This document shows positions 46,627 to 55,498 of a stretch of 64,000 bases of DNA, piece after piece. The DNA comes from Ruegeria conchae. Its GTDB lineage: Bacteria > Pseudomonadota > Alphaproteobacteria > Rhodobacterales > Rhodobacteraceae. The notes beneath the pieces were generated by a model. The model made no database searches. It was not told where the DNA came from and saw nothing but the letters and a program-made list of their open reading frames with translations. The translations under genes and the position numbers were made by a program. The stretch lies in contig NZ_AEYW01000007.1 of the NCBI RefSeq assembly GCF_000192475.1, positions 62,001 through 126,000 of the forward strand, in the 5' to 3' direction. The stretch's first letter is position 1, and each line of letters opens with the position of its first letter.

Positions 46627-47607
46627 ATGCCTGTCCGGACCAAATCTGACCAACAGCAGGATCGCGTCCAGTACCATTTTGACATTCTGGTTGCGTCGGG
46701 TTTCGTATTGCTCGAACTGGCCTCGCTGGTTGAGGTTTTGCGCTTGGCGAACCGTGTGTGTGCCCACCCGCCGTTCACGTTCACATATCGGTCGCGAAAA
46801 GGAGGGCCGGTGGAAAGCAGCAGCGGAGCGACAGTATCGACCGACACAGTTCCGGCGCAACCGAATGCGAATTATCTGTTTGTGATCGGAAACTCAGACC
46901 CGGATCAGCCCGAACTTTCTCTGGGACGTGTCGTGCGCGACTATACGTTTCGGGGCGGCCAGGTATTTTTGTTGGCTGAAGCTGCAAGCCGGTATATCGA
47001 CGAAAATAGCGCTGATCATATGGCAACCCATTGGGAAAATGCCTCTTTCCTGCGCGAACGTGGAGCTCGGTTTGAGGCCAAGCTATCTATCGCCACCGAG
47101 CAAGGTTCGGTTGTCACTTGCGCTGGCATGGAGGCAACCACAGATATCGCGCTGGCCGTGATCGGGCGGCATATCTCGGGTGCGGCCAAGATGACGGTTG
47201 CCGACATCATGCTGCATGAAAACATCCGTGACTTTTCATCCATGCAACCTTTTTCCGGCACCCGGACAACGGCCACTGGTGATGAGAAACTGGACCAGTG
47301 CATCAAGCTGATGCAGGCGAACATCGAGGAACCTCTGCCGATCAAACAGATCGTTGACATATTGCACGTATCGAACCGCTCTCTTGAGCGAAAATTCAAA
47401 GCAATTTTTGGAACCACGCCAAACGGGTTCTACCGGGAAATGCGACTGGCCAAAGCTAACAACCTGCTTCTGAATACGACGATGAGCGTGCGGGAAATCG
47501 GGCTGGTTTGCGGTTTTCCAAACGGATTTTCATCCGTCTACAAAAGTTTTTTCGGCATCACACCTTTTGTTCTGAGACGCCAGAAAAGACGCCCGGAATA
47601 TCGGTGA
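46627..47607 (+). CDS. GlxA-type AraC regulator (GbdR-like)
   Basis: A 326-residue transcription factor with an N-terminal DJ-1/PfpI-like (GATase-1) sensor domain (HFDILVASGFVLLELASLVEVLRLA, outlined; later TCAGMEATTDIALAVIGRH) and a C-terminal AraC helix-turn-helix (IKQIVDILHVSNRSLERKFKAIFG and VREIGLVCGFPNGFSSVYKSFF, outlined). GbdR, the activator of glycine betaine and dimethylglycine catabolism in Pseudomonas, has the same architecture. It lies between the two dehydrogenase genes, so it probably activates the second and perhaps both. Confidence 0.88.
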   Translation: MPVRTKSDQQQDRVQYHFDILVASGFVLLELASLVEVLRLANRVCAHPPFTFTYRSRKGGPVESSSGATVSTDTVPAQPNANYLFVIGNSDPDQPELSLGRVVRDYTFRGGQVFLLAEAASRYIDENSADHMATHWENASFLRERGARFEAKLSIATEQGSVVTCAGMEATTDIALAVIGRHISGAAKMTVADIMLHENIRDFSSMQPFSGTRTTATGDEKLDQCIKLMQANIEEPLPIKQIVDILHVSNRSLERKFKAIFGTTPNGFYREMRLAKANNLLLNTTMSVREIGLVCGFPNGFSSVYKSFFGITPFVLRRQKRRPEYR

Positions 47608-47696
47608 TTTTTGTATTTAAGCTGACGCTTTTGATGCTTTTATTGTCGATCCTTCGTGGCATTTTACAGAAAACCTGAATCAGCGGAGACGTCAGG

Positions 47697-50150
47697 ATGG
47701 TTGATCTTCCCACCAAGGCCCGAGTGGTCATCATCGGCGGCGGCGTCATTGGATGTTCGGTTGCGTATCATCTGACCAAGAAAGGTTGGGGCGATGTCGT
47801 TCTGTTGGAGCGCAAGCAACTGACCAGCGGTACGACATGGCACGCGGCGGGACTGATCGCGCAGCTGCGCGCGACGGCGAACATGACCAAACTGGCCAAG
47901 TACAGCCAGGAACTATATGGCGCGCTTGAAGAAGAGACCGGAGTTGCCACTGGGTTCAAGCGCTGTGGATCGATTACGGTCGCTTTGACCGACGAGCGTA
48001 AGGAAGAGATTTATCGCCAGGCTGCTATGGCCCGCGCTTTCGGGGTTGAGGTCGAAGAGATCGGCAATGACCGTGTGCAAGAGCTGTATCCCCATCTGAA
48101 CCTGGAAGGGGTTAAAGGGGCAGTTTACCTGCCATTGGACGGGCAGGGTGATCCGGCAAATATCGCTCTGGCTTTGGCCAAAGGCGCGCGTCAGCGCGGA
48201 GGTATCGTCAAGGAACGTGTGAAAGTCACCGACATCGTCAAGCAGGGCCGTCAAGTGACGGGCGTTGATTGGGTCGCAGATGATGGCGGCGCTTCGGGCC
48301 ATATCGAGTGCGACATGGTGGTGAACTGCGCAGGGATGTGGGGCCACGAGGTTGGCAAGATGGCAGGTGTGAACGTACCGCTTCACGCTTGCGAGCATTT
48401 CTATATCGTCACCGAGGGGATCGACGGTCTGACCCAATTGCCCGTGCTGCGCGTGCCAGACGAATGCGCCTACTACAAAGAGGATGCAGGGAAAATCCTG
48501 CTGGGCGCGTTTGAGCCGAATGCCAAGCCCTGGGCAATGAACGGCATCCCTGACAGTTTCGAATTTGACCAATTGCCTGAAGATTTCGACCATTTCGAAC
48601 CGATACTCGAAGCAGCCTGCAATCGGATGCCAATGCTGGCCGAGGCCGGGATTCACACGTTCTTCAATGGTCCTGAATCCTTTACACCGGACGACGCCTA
48701 TCATCTGGGCCTTGCACCCGAGATGGACAATGTCTGGGTCGCGGCCGGGTTCAACTCAATCGGTATTCAGTCGGCGGGCGGGGCCGGTATGGCGTTGGCC
48801 GAATGGATGGATACGGGTGAAAAGCCATTTGATCTGGGCGATGTGGACATCAGCCGCATGCAGCCCTTTCAGGGCAATAAACATTACCTCTTTGAACGTT
48901 CGAAAGAAACGCTTGGCCTGCTTTACGCTGACCACTACCCCTACCGCCAAAAAGCCACTGCACGGGGCGTCCGTCGGACACCATTTCACCATCATCTGCT
49001 GGAACAGGGTGCGGTCATGGGCGAAATTGCCGGGTGGGAGCGCTCCAACTGGTTTGCCAATGACGGACAGGAACGTGAATACCAATATAGTTGGAAGCGC
49101 CAGAATTGGTTTGAAAACGCGGCCGCAGAACACCGCGCAGTGCGCGAAAATGTAGGCATGTACGACATGTCGTCCTTCGGTAAGATCCGTGTCGAAGGGC
49201 CGGATGCCGAGAAATTCATGAACTATATTGGTGGCGGCGATTATTCGGTGCCCAATGGTAAGATCGTATATACCCAGTTCCTGAACCGCGCTGGTGGTAT
49301 CGAAGCCGACGTGACCGTCACGCGCCTGACCGAGACCGCCTATCTGGTCGTCACCCCAGCGGCGACGCGTCTGGCGGATCAGACCTGGATGATGCGCCAT
49401 GCCGGCAATTTCAACGTCGTCGTCACGGATGTCACCTCAGGCGAAGGCGTTCTGGCTGTCATGGGGCCGAATGCCCGCGCACTTCTGGAAAAGGTTTCAC
49501 CAGCGGATTTCTCGAACGCGACCAACCCCTTTGGCACCGCGCAAGAGATTGAGATAGGTATGGGCTTCGCCCGTGCCCACCGCGTGACATATGTGGGCGA
49601 ACTTGGGTGGGAGATCTATGTTTCATCCGACATGGCGGTTCACGTGTTCGAAACGCTGCATGAGGCCGGTCAGGATATAGGCCTGAAGCTTTGTGGTATG
49701 CACATGATGGACAGCTGTCGTATCGAGAAGGGCTTCCGCCATTTTGGCCATGACATCACCTGTGAAGATCACGTGGTCGATGCAGGGTTGGGCTTTGCCG
49801 TCAAAGTGGACAAGGGCGGTGATTTCATTGGGCGTGAGGCGGTTATAGCCCGCAAAGAAAGCGGGCCTCAAAACCGTTTGGTCCAGTTCAAGCTGACCGA
49901 CCCCGAGCCGCTGTTGTTCCACAATGAGCCGATCATACGCGATGGAGAATATGTGGGGTATCTCAGTTCTGGCAACTATGGGCATACACTCGGCGGCGCG
50001 ATTGGTCTGGGTTATGTACCCTGCGAAAGCGAGAAAGCGGCAGATGTTCTGGCTTCGAGCTATGAAATAGACGTTTGCGGTGTGAAAGTGAAAGCTGAGG
50101 CATCGCTCAAACCGATGTACGACCCAAAGTCCGAACGCGTAAAAGTATAG
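47697..50150 (+). CDS. Dimethylglycine/sarcosine dehydrogenase-like protein (FAD oxidoreductase + GcvT domains), copy 2
   Basis: An 817-residue paralogue of the protein at 42193-44640 with the same layout: FAD-binding GGGVIG (14-19), TWHAAG with H49 as the likely covalent FAD site, and the folate-binding GcvT domains (GELGWEIYVS and CRIEKGFRHFGHDI). The first ~50 residues are closely similar between copies, while substrate-facing parts differ (STWHAAGNVPTF versus TTWHAAGLIAQL), so the two probably act on different N-methyl substrates, for example dimethylglycine and sarcosine. It has its own 89-bp upstream gap after the AraC-type gene and a terminator after it. Confidence 0.88.
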   Translation: MVDLPTKARVVIIGGGVIGCSVAYHLTKKGWGDVVLLERKQLTSGTTWHAAGLIAQLRATANMTKLAKYSQELYGALEEETGVATGFKRCGSITVALTDERKEEIYRQAAMARAFGVEVEEIGNDRVQELYPHLNLEGVKGAVYLPLDGQGDPANIALALAKGARQRGGIVKERVKVTDIVKQGRQVTGVDWVADDGGASGHIECDMVVNCAGMWGHEVGKMAGVNVPLHACEHFYIVTEGIDGLTQLPVLRVPDECAYYKEDAGKILLGAFEPNAKPWAMNGIPDSFEFDQLPEDFDHFEPILEAACNRMPMLAEAGIHTFFNGPESFTPDDAYHLGLAPEMDNVWVAAGFNSIGIQSAGGAGMALAEWMDTGEKPFDLGDVDISRMQPFQGNKHYLFERSKETLGLLYADHYPYRQKATARGVRRTPFHHHLLEQGAVMGEIAGWERSNWFANDGQEREYQYSWKRQNWFENAAAEHRAVRENVGMYDMSSFGKIRVEGPDAEKFMNYIGGGDYSVPNGKIVYTQFLNRAGGIEADVTVTRLTETAYLVVTPAATRLADQTWMMRHAGNFNVVVTDVTSGEGVLAVMGPNARALLEKVSPADFSNATNPFGTAQEIEIGMGFARAHRVTYVGELGWEIYVSSDMAVHVFETLHEAGQDIGLKLCGMHMMDSCRIEKGFRHFGHDITCEDHVVDAGLGFAVKVDKGGDFIGREAVIARKESGPQNRLVQFKLTDPEPLLFHNEPIIRDGEYVGYLSSGNYGHTLGGAIGLGYVPCESEKAADVLASSYEIDVCGVKVKAEASLKPMYDPKSERVKV

Positions 50151-50158
50151 CCAAACTG

Positions 50159-50193
50159 TCGGGGCGCTGTGGCGCCCCGAATTGTTTGTTTGG
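50159..50193 (+). terminator. Rho-independent terminator of the methylated-amine block
   Basis: TCGGGGCGC with GCGCCCCGA forms a 9-bp perfect stem around a TGTG loop, followed by a T-rich stretch (ATTGTTTGTTTGG). It ends 9-40 bp after the second dehydrogenase. Confidence 0.85.
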
Positions 50194-50200
50194 CCTGCCT

Positions 50201-50214
50201 GTTTCAGATGAAAC
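50201..50214. promoter_or_regulatory. 14-bp palindrome upstream of rarD
   Basis: GTTTCA-GA-TGAAAC is a perfect 6-bp inverted repeat about 97 bp before the RarD-type gene. It may be an operator or chance; no evidence beyond symmetry. Confidence 0.3.
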
Positions 50215-50310
50215 ATATCAGGATTCCTGATGACCGGCTTCACAGTTTTGATGGTTCCCAAGCCCGTCTGATTTGCCGTAGAGAAATACAGTATCAGTCG
50301 GAGACCCATC

Positions 50311-51216
50311 GTGGCAGAGACCCCTGTAACGCCAAACAACACGGATACGCCCAAAGGGCTTGTGCTGGCCGTATTGGCCTATGTCCTTTGGGGCTTCCTG
50401 CCGCTGTACATGAAGGCGATGGAACATATCGGCCCGATAGAGGTCGTTGCACATCGCGTCATCTGGTCGGTTCCGGTGGCTGGGTTGCTGTTGGTTGCGC
50501 TTGGGCGTACCGGTGATCTTAAAGCTGCACTTCGCAATCCGAAGATGTTGGGCATGGCAGCGCTGACTGCGGCTTTGATTTCGGTGAACTGGGCGATTTA
50601 TGTTTGGGCGATTTCATCTGGCCACGCGCTGGATGCGGCACTTGGCTACTATATGAATCCTTTGTTCAGTATTGCGCTCGGGGCGATCCTGCTACGCGAA
50701 CCCTTAACCCGTACACAATTAGTCGCAGTCGGGCTGGCCGCATCGGGCGTGTTGGTTCTAGTGTTTCAAGCCGGAAGCCTGCCTTGGGCTGCTTTGGGAT
50801 TGATGGTCAGTTGGGGATTCTATGCATTCTTCAAACGCTCTCTTCCGATTGGACCCAATCAGGGATTTTTACTTGAAGTCCTGATCCTGCTTATCCCGGC
50901 TTTGGCCTATGTTACATGGTTGGGCGCAAGTGGAACGGGGCATTTTGGGGCGGCTGCGTCAGACACTTTGTTGCTGGCAGGCGCGGGTATCGTAACAGCC
51001 GTACCCTTGTTGATCTATGCAAACGGGGCAAAACTGGTGCGCCTGTCGACCATGGGCATATTGCAGTACATCGCGCCCACTATGATCTTTATTACTGCGA
51101 TCACCCTGTTCGGAGAACATATTGACCAGGCAAGAATGATTGCCTTCCCTTTGATTTGGTCTGGGTTGGTCGTGTATTCGATTCCGATGATCCGGCAGAT
51201 ACGGTCTCAGGCCTGA
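50311..51216 (+). CDS. rarD: RarD-type EamA transporter
   Basis: A 301-residue DMT-superfamily membrane protein with about ten hydrophobic segments and the RarD signature KGLVLAVLAYVLWGFLPLYMKAME (outlined) near the N-terminus. The start is GTG with GGAG eight bases upstream. RarD proteins are named for chloramphenicol-sensitivity phenotypes, but their natural substrates are unclear. It lies after the amine-block terminator, so it is probably independent. Its stop overlaps by 10 bp the convergent GDSL hydrolase gene. Confidence 0.9.
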   Translation: MAETPVTPNNTDTPKGLVLAVLAYVLWGFLPLYMKAMEHIGPIEVVAHRVIWSVPVAGLLLVALGRTGDLKAALRNPKMLGMAALTAALISVNWAIYVWAISSGHALDAALGYYMNPLFSIALGAILLREPLTRTQLVAVGLAASGVLVLVFQAGSLPWAALGLMVSWGFYAFFKRSLPIGPNQGFLLEVLILLIPALAYVTWLGASGTGHFGAAASDTLLLAGAGIVTAVPLLIYANGAKLVRLSTMGILQYIAPTMIFITAITLFGEHIDQARMIAFPLIWSGLVVYSIPMIRQIRSQA

Positions 51217-51917
51217 CGAATAAGTCGAGTGATTTCGGCAGCCCAGATCGCGTAGGTTTTAGGGCTTGGATGGTACCCATCCGGGGCGGCGAGGGACGGA
51301 TCGTCGGGCAGATTCAATGACAGATGGGAAACCTGCGGGAAACCAGCAGCCACCTTTTGCAATCCTCGGTCCAGCCGCGCGGCCTGTCGCCCCAACACCC
51401 ATGCCAAGGGCTGAGGCAAGGCTGGGAATCGCGCCATCTGGGGAACGGCCGTCACGATTACATTTCGGGCTCCGATTTGCCTGGTCAGCAAGGCCAGAAG
51501 GCGTGATTGCTGATCTTCAAAGCGTTGTGCGGTCACGGCACGGGTCACGTCATTCACGCCAAGGGCCGTCACCACCACATCAAATTGGTCTTTTAGTCTC
51601 TGCAATCGGTCGATTGTATCTTGCGTGGTATATCCGGTCGTAGCTTCCAACCGCCATTCTACGGTGTGGTGTTTTGCCAGTAGGCTGACCAATTGCCCCG
51701 ACAGCGCCTGTTTTTGCGTACCTGCGCCTACACCGGCAGCCGAGCTGTCCCCGGCGATCAACAAACGCAATCGCGGACCGCGCCCTTCACGCCCTTCGCG
51801 AGGACCTTCTGGTTCAGGCAGCAAGCGAGCATTGCGTCGCACAGAGTGGCCCTGAACAGCCAGTACGGGCAATAACGGGACGCGGAGAATTTGGTCCGCA
51901 GCAACAGGGAAAGGCAT
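51207..51917 (-). CDS. SGNH/GDSL-family hydrolase
   Basis: A 236-residue serine hydrolase of the SGNH superfamily. Block I is LLIAGDSSAAGVGAG (nucleophile Ser in GDS), block III is ALGVNDVT (Asn) and block V is DGYHPSP (catalytic Asp and His). The N-terminus is short and proline-rich without a clear signal peptide. Members hydrolyse esters or carbohydrate acyl groups; the substrate is unknown. It begins 2 bp after the NTF2-like gene stop, so the two are co-transcribed. Confidence 0.87.
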   Translation of the reverse strand: MPFPVAADQILRVPLLPVLAVQGHSVRRNARLLPEPEGPREGREGRGPRLRLLIAGDSSAAGVGAGTQKQALSGQLVSLLAKHHTVEWRLEATTGYTTQDTIDRLQRLKDQFDVVVTALGVNDVTRAVTAQRFEDQQSRLLALLTRQIGARNVIVTAVPQMARFPALPQPLAWVLGRQAARLDRGLQKVAAGFPQVSHLSLNLPDDPSLAAPDGYHPSPKTYAIWAAEITRLIRQA

Positions 51918-51919
51918 CT

Positions 51920-52330
51920 TCAGTTCAGTGCATCCTTGAATTTCAGAAAACGCGCATCTTTCATGACCCGCGCCATCATGGCTTCACGCAGGGCGCCGAC
52001 AGTCTTGTAGGGGCGCATGACAACTTCGAAATCTTGAATGAGGCCATCAGTGTTCAAAGTGATCAAATCAACTCCGACTGCGTCCAGATCTCCGACCTTG
52101 CATTGAAACTCTAAGGCCCAATCGTTGCCGTCACCCATGATCCGGCGATACCGAAAATCCGAGAATACCTGACCTACATGACCCAGAACCGCCGCAACCG
52201 GTTCACGCCCTGTCCAGGTGCTATAATAGGTTGGGGGCAAAAACCGCACGTCCTCTGCCAGCAATTCGCGGATCAGGCTTTCATCGCCTTTTGCGACAAC
52301 GTCCTGCATTCGTTTGATCGTCGGGTGCAT
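51920..52330 (-). CDS. NTF2-like (SnoaL-type) protein
   Basis: A 136-residue protein of the NTF2/SnoaL fold, with the start MHPTIKRMQDVVAKGDESL and the family core YSTWTGREPVAAVLGHVG (outlined). The fold is used by small isomerases, hydrolases and scaffolds, and no catalytic residue set can be assigned here. GAAGGAAG lies seven bases before the ATG. It is followed by the GDSL hydrolase on the same transcript. Confidence 0.8.
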   Translation of the reverse strand: MHPTIKRMQDVVAKGDESLIRELLAEDVRFLPPTYYSTWTGREPVAAVLGHVGQVFSDFRYRRIMGDGNDWALEFQCKVGDLDAVGVDLITLNTDGLIQDFEVVMRPYKTVGALREAMMARVMKDARFLKFKDALN

Positions 52331-52427
52331 GCCATCTTCCTTCTTATTGACCCGAGAGTTGCTGAACCGTTTCGTTCAAGCAAGGACGACGTTGCGGGAG
52401 GTGACGGGCTGGGATAGGCAGGCGCGC

Positions 52428-53075
52428 ATGAGCGAGACCTATGATCCCCCGCAAACACCTCTGGACGTGCTGTATGAAGACACACAGTTGATCGTGGTGA
52501 ACAAGCCATCGGGTTTGCTGTCTGTGCCCGGAAGGGGGGAGCATCTGGCCGATTGCCTGCTGACCCGTGTCCAGGCCGCGTTCCCTCAGGCTCTGCTGGT
52601 GCATCGTTTGGATCGGGACACATCGGGTGTCATGGTTTTTGCCCAGACACCGCACGCGCAGCGGCATCTGGGGCTGCAGTTTGAAAACCGTCAGACCCGT
52701 AAGACCTATATCGCCCGTGTTTGGGGACAGGTCGAAGCGAAAACGGGGACTGTGGATTTGCCTTTGATCGTTGATTGGCCCAATCGCCCACGCCAGATGG
52801 TGTGCCACGAGACGGGAAAGCCAGCGATCACCGAATGGCGTGTTGTGAAATACGAAGGTCAGTCGACCCGTATCCGCCTGTTTCCCAAAACCGGGCGATC
52901 GCATCAATTGCGTGTACACATGCGGGCGCTGGGCCATCCGATCCTAGGTGATCCATTTTACGCGGACGGCGCAGCGCGCGATTTTCCGAGGCTAATGCTG
53001 CATTCTGAAGAATTGCGACTGAAAAACCCAGAAGGCGGTGTATCAATGAAATTCCGCGCCCCAGCTGAGTTCTAA
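52428..53075 (+). CDS. RluA-family RNA pseudouridine synthase
   Basis: A 215-residue pseudouridine synthase with the catalytic motif HRLDRDTSG (Asp as nucleophile) and the KTGRSHQLRVHM and LGHPILGDPFY segments of the RluA family. It lacks the S4 RNA-binding domain, as RluA-type (23S rRNA 746 / tRNA 32) enzymes do. I chose the ATG at 52428, since the 38 codons upstream overlap the divergent NTF2-like gene's promoter. Target base is unknown. Confidence 0.92.
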   Translation: MSETYDPPQTPLDVLYEDTQLIVVNKPSGLLSVPGRGEHLADCLLTRVQAAFPQALLVHRLDRDTSGVMVFAQTPHAQRHLGLQFENRQTRKTYIARVWGQVEAKTGTVDLPLIVDWPNRPRQMVCHETGKPAITEWRVVKYEGQSTRIRLFPKTGRSHQLRVHMRALGHPILGDPFYADGAARDFPRLMLHSEELRLKNPEGGVSMKFRAPAEF

Positions 53076-53269
53076 ACTTCGGCGGTGCTGGTCCACAACA
53101 TCTTCAGATTACCTAAGGAAAACCGCTTGGTACGTTTGATGGGTCGCGCGGCTTTGCATTCTCGGGCAGCAGCCAGCTCGCGCTCGATTTCGAAGCCGCG
53201 TAATACGTGATCCTGAGACCAGCGATCCAACTTCAAAGTCATCATGATGTGATTGTCGAGATAAGGCAT
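53072..53269 (-). CDS. Orphan 65-residue basic protein divergent from a WYL regulator
   Basis: I do not recognise this 65-residue protein. It is basic in the second half (AARPIKRTKRFSLGN), has no membrane segment and is mostly alpha-helical by pattern. A strong ribosome site (AGGAGA) lies 7 bases before its ATG, and it starts across a 104-bp gap from the YafY-type regulator with its palindrome. Both facts support a real gene. Its end overlaps by 4 bp that of the convergent pseudouridine synthase gene. A role controlled by the WYL regulator is an inference from position. Confidence 0.65.
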   Translation of the reverse strand: MPYLDNHIMMTLKLDRWSQDHVLRGFEIERELAAARECKAARPIKRTKRFSLGNLKMLWTSTAEV

Positions 53270-53314
53270 GGGCAGTCTCCTGATTGGTGTTTGACCTATC
53301 TTCGCTCAACACTC

Positions 53315-53332
53315 CTGACACCACCTTGTCAG
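53315..53332. promoter_or_regulatory. Palindromic operator candidate between the 65-residue gene and the WYL regulator
   Basis: CTGACA-CCACCT-TGTCAG is a perfect 6-bp inverted repeat in the shared divergent gap. An extra TGTCAG half-site lies at 53348-53353. This is a likely binding site of the adjacent WYL regulator. Confidence 0.55.
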
Positions 53333-53373
53333 TGGGGTGTGCTAAGTTGTCAGCAGATCGCAAGGAGCTTCTG

Positions 53374-54066
53374 ATGCGTCGTTCAACCCGTCTGTTCGAA
53401 ATCATACAGATTTTGCGTGCTGCCGAGACACCTGTGACTGCTGATGCACTGGCTGCAAAGCTCGAGGTATCGGTGCGTACTGTCTATCGTGATATTGCTG
53501 CGTTGCAGGCGCAGCGCACTCCTATCGAGGGTGAGGCGGGTGTCGGATATCTGATGCGGCGGGGATATGATTTGCCGCCACTGAATTTTGACGCCGAAGA
53601 GGTTGAGGCCCTTTGGGTTGGTCTTTCGATGTTGGCGCGTACGGGCGACAGCACCTTGCAGCAAGCCGCAGACAGGGTGTGTCGCAAGATCGAAGCGTTA
53701 CGGGTGCCTACGGATTGGCTGCAGGTTGCTCCATGGGGGGCTCCTATGGATGATCCTGAAAAGGGGTGTGTGCCAGTCGTAAACTATCGAGAAGCGATCA
53801 GGGCTGAACAAAAGATCCGCATCACCTATGTGAATTCGGAAGGTGAACGCAGCGAACGAACGGTGCGACCCGTTGCCCTGATCTACCACATTGAATGCAC
53901 AATGTTGGCCGCCTGGTGTGAACTGAGAAATGGGTTTCGCCACTTCCGCACCGATCGGATTTGGGCCTGCGAATTGACGGAAGATCACTTTTGTGGGCAG
54001 GGAGAGCCATTGCGCGCGATCTGGCAGGAGCAAAATCACTGGAGCGACCCTGTCGGAGCGGCCTAA
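53374..54066 (+). CDS. YafY-type WYL-domain transcriptional regulator
   Basis: A 230-residue regulator with an N-terminal DeoR-like helix-turn-helix (RLFEIIQILRAAETPVTADALAAKLEVSVRTVYRDI, outlined) and a C-terminal WYL domain (MLAAWCELRNGFRHFRTDRI, in which the WYL triplet reads WCE). WYL proteins often sense a nucleotide or DNA fragment. The ATG at 53374 follows AAGGAG. It is divergent from the 65-residue orphan, with an 18-bp palindrome between them, so it probably controls itself and that gene. Confidence 0.9.
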   Translation: MRRSTRLFEIIQILRAAETPVTADALAAKLEVSVRTVYRDIAALQAQRTPIEGEAGVGYLMRRGYDLPPLNFDAEEVEALWVGLSMLARTGDSTLQQAADRVCRKIEALRVPTDWLQVAPWGAPMDDPEKGCVPVVNYREAIRAEQKIRITYVNSEGERSERTVRPVALIYHIECTMLAAWCELRNGFRHFRTDRIWACELTEDHFCGQGEPLRAIWQEQNHWSDPVGAA

Positions 54067-54184
54067 ATGGCGAGTATTCGCCGATCTCACCCAATTGTTG
54101 CTTGAGGCCCATTGTTCTCACCATGTTATACTGCGCGCAACGAGGCAAACCCGGTGAACGGGTACGTGAGCAGAAGGTGAATTT

Positions 54185-54856
54185 ATGACGATTTCCAAAT
54201 TTGTACTAAGAGCCGGGCTGTGTTCGGCGTTTTTTTTGGCGGCGTGTACCGACCCCGGCACTCTGACCGTGCAAGAAGATCCCAATAAGAACGCGAAACA
54301 AGGCGCATTGCTTGGGGGTCTGATCGGTGCGGGTGTGGGCGCAATCGCTAATGATTCAGATCCGTTGCTGGGGGCGCTGGCCGGCGGTGCGATCGGTGCC
54401 GCAGGCGGTGGCGTGATCGGCAACCAGCTTGACCGGCAGGCGGCTGAGTTGCGGCAACAACTGGCCAATGACGGCATCACTATCGTCAACGCGGGTGACC
54501 GCCTGATCGTTACAGTACCGAATGATATCACCTTCGACACAGATAGCTCCACCGTGCGTCCGGCCCTCCGCGCTGATCTGGTGAAGGTGGGGCAGAACCT
54601 GGTCAACTACCCGAACTCGAACGTGCAGATTATCGGTCATACCGACAGTGACGGAGAGGCGTCATACAACCTGGGTCTGTCCGAGCGTCGCGCGAATGCT
54701 GTCGCCGATATTCTGCAGGCCAACGGTGTCAGCTTTTCCCGCATCACGACCGTGGGGCAGGGTGAAAACAATCCGATTGCGTCGAACCTGACACCGGAAG
54801 GAAAAGCCCAGAACCGACGGGTTGAGATTGTGGTCGTTCCCAGCGGCAATACCTGA
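54185..54856 (+). CDS. OmpA-family lipoprotein with glycine-zipper region
   Basis: A 223-residue lipoprotein. The signal (LCSAFFLAACTDPG) has a lipobox Cys; a Gly/Ala zipper region follows (ALLGGLIGAGVGAIAND and GALAGGAIGAAGGGVIG), then the OmpA peptidoglycan-binding domain with VPNDITFDTDSSTVRP, IGHTDSDGEASYNLGLS-ERRANAV and TPEGKAQNRRVEIVV. It would link the outer membrane to the cell wall, as Pal or YiaD proteins do. It stands alone; no tol-pal genes are nearby. Confidence 0.92.
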   Translation: MTISKFVLRAGLCSAFFLAACTDPGTLTVQEDPNKNAKQGALLGGLIGAGVGAIANDSDPLLGALAGGAIGAAGGGVIGNQLDRQAAELRQQLANDGITIVNAGDRLIVTVPNDITFDTDSSTVRPALRADLVKVGQNLVNYPNSNVQIIGHTDSDGEASYNLGLSERRANAVADILQANGVSFSRITTVGQGENNPIASNLTPEGKAQNRRVEIVVVPSGNT

Positions 54857-54952
54857 CCGGATGTTTCGCGCACAGTGACTGCGCGTCACGTGGGCTTTGG
54901 TTCAGGATCATCCCGGTCTAACAAGAGGGAAACACCACAGCGGAGTTTCCCC

Positions 54953-55495
54953 ATGTCCGAACCGATCCTTCTTGGCCTTTCCGGCTCACTGCGAAAAGAT
55001 GCCACCAATCGCAAACTTCTTCGCGAGGCTGCGCGTTTATTTGATGCCGGTACGTTCATCGAGGCAGATTTGAATCTGCCTCTTTATGACGGCGATGTTG
55101 AGGTTGGTGAAGGTATCCCCGAAGCGGTACATGTGTTGGCTGATCTGATTGCGCAGGCTCATGCGGTGATCATTTCGACGCCGGAATACAACAAGGGGCC
55201 CTCGGGTGTTCTGAAAAACGCGCTGGATTGGGTTAGCCGGACCAGCGGCAAGCCTTGGATGGATAAGCCTGTGGCAGTCATGTCTGCTGCGGCCGGTCGT
55301 GCCGGCGGTGAGCGGGCTCAGATGATCCTACGGGCTTTCATGGTTCCTTTTCAGCCTCGCATTCTGCAGGGGCCTGAATTGCATTTGGCCGACAGTTCCA
55401 ACGAATTCGATAGTGAAGGGCGATTGTCTAATGAGCGCTACGAAAACACACTGAACGCGCTGATGAAGAAGCTGCGGGCCGAAGCCGGGTTTTGA
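54953..55495 (+). CDS. NADPH-dependent FMN reductase family protein
   Basis: A 180-residue flavodoxin-like reductase with the FMN phosphate loop LSGSLRKDATNRKLL and the STPEYNKGPSGVLKNALDW segment of the ChrR/azoreductase-type family. It probably reduces quinones, azo compounds or metal ions such as chromate. I chose the ATG at 54953 (MSEPILL) with GGAG upstream; an earlier in-frame ATG would add 26 residues without family resemblance. It converges on the GNAT gene with 3 bp between stops. Confidence 0.9.
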   Translation: MSEPILLGLSGSLRKDATNRKLLREAARLFDAGTFIEADLNLPLYDGDVEVGEGIPEAVHVLADLIAQAHAVIISTPEYNKGPSGVLKNALDWVSRTSGKPWMDKPVAVMSAAAGRAGGERAQMILRAFMVPFQPRILQGPELHLADSSNEFDSEGRLSNERYENTLNALMKKLRAEAGF

Positions 55496-55498
55496 ACT

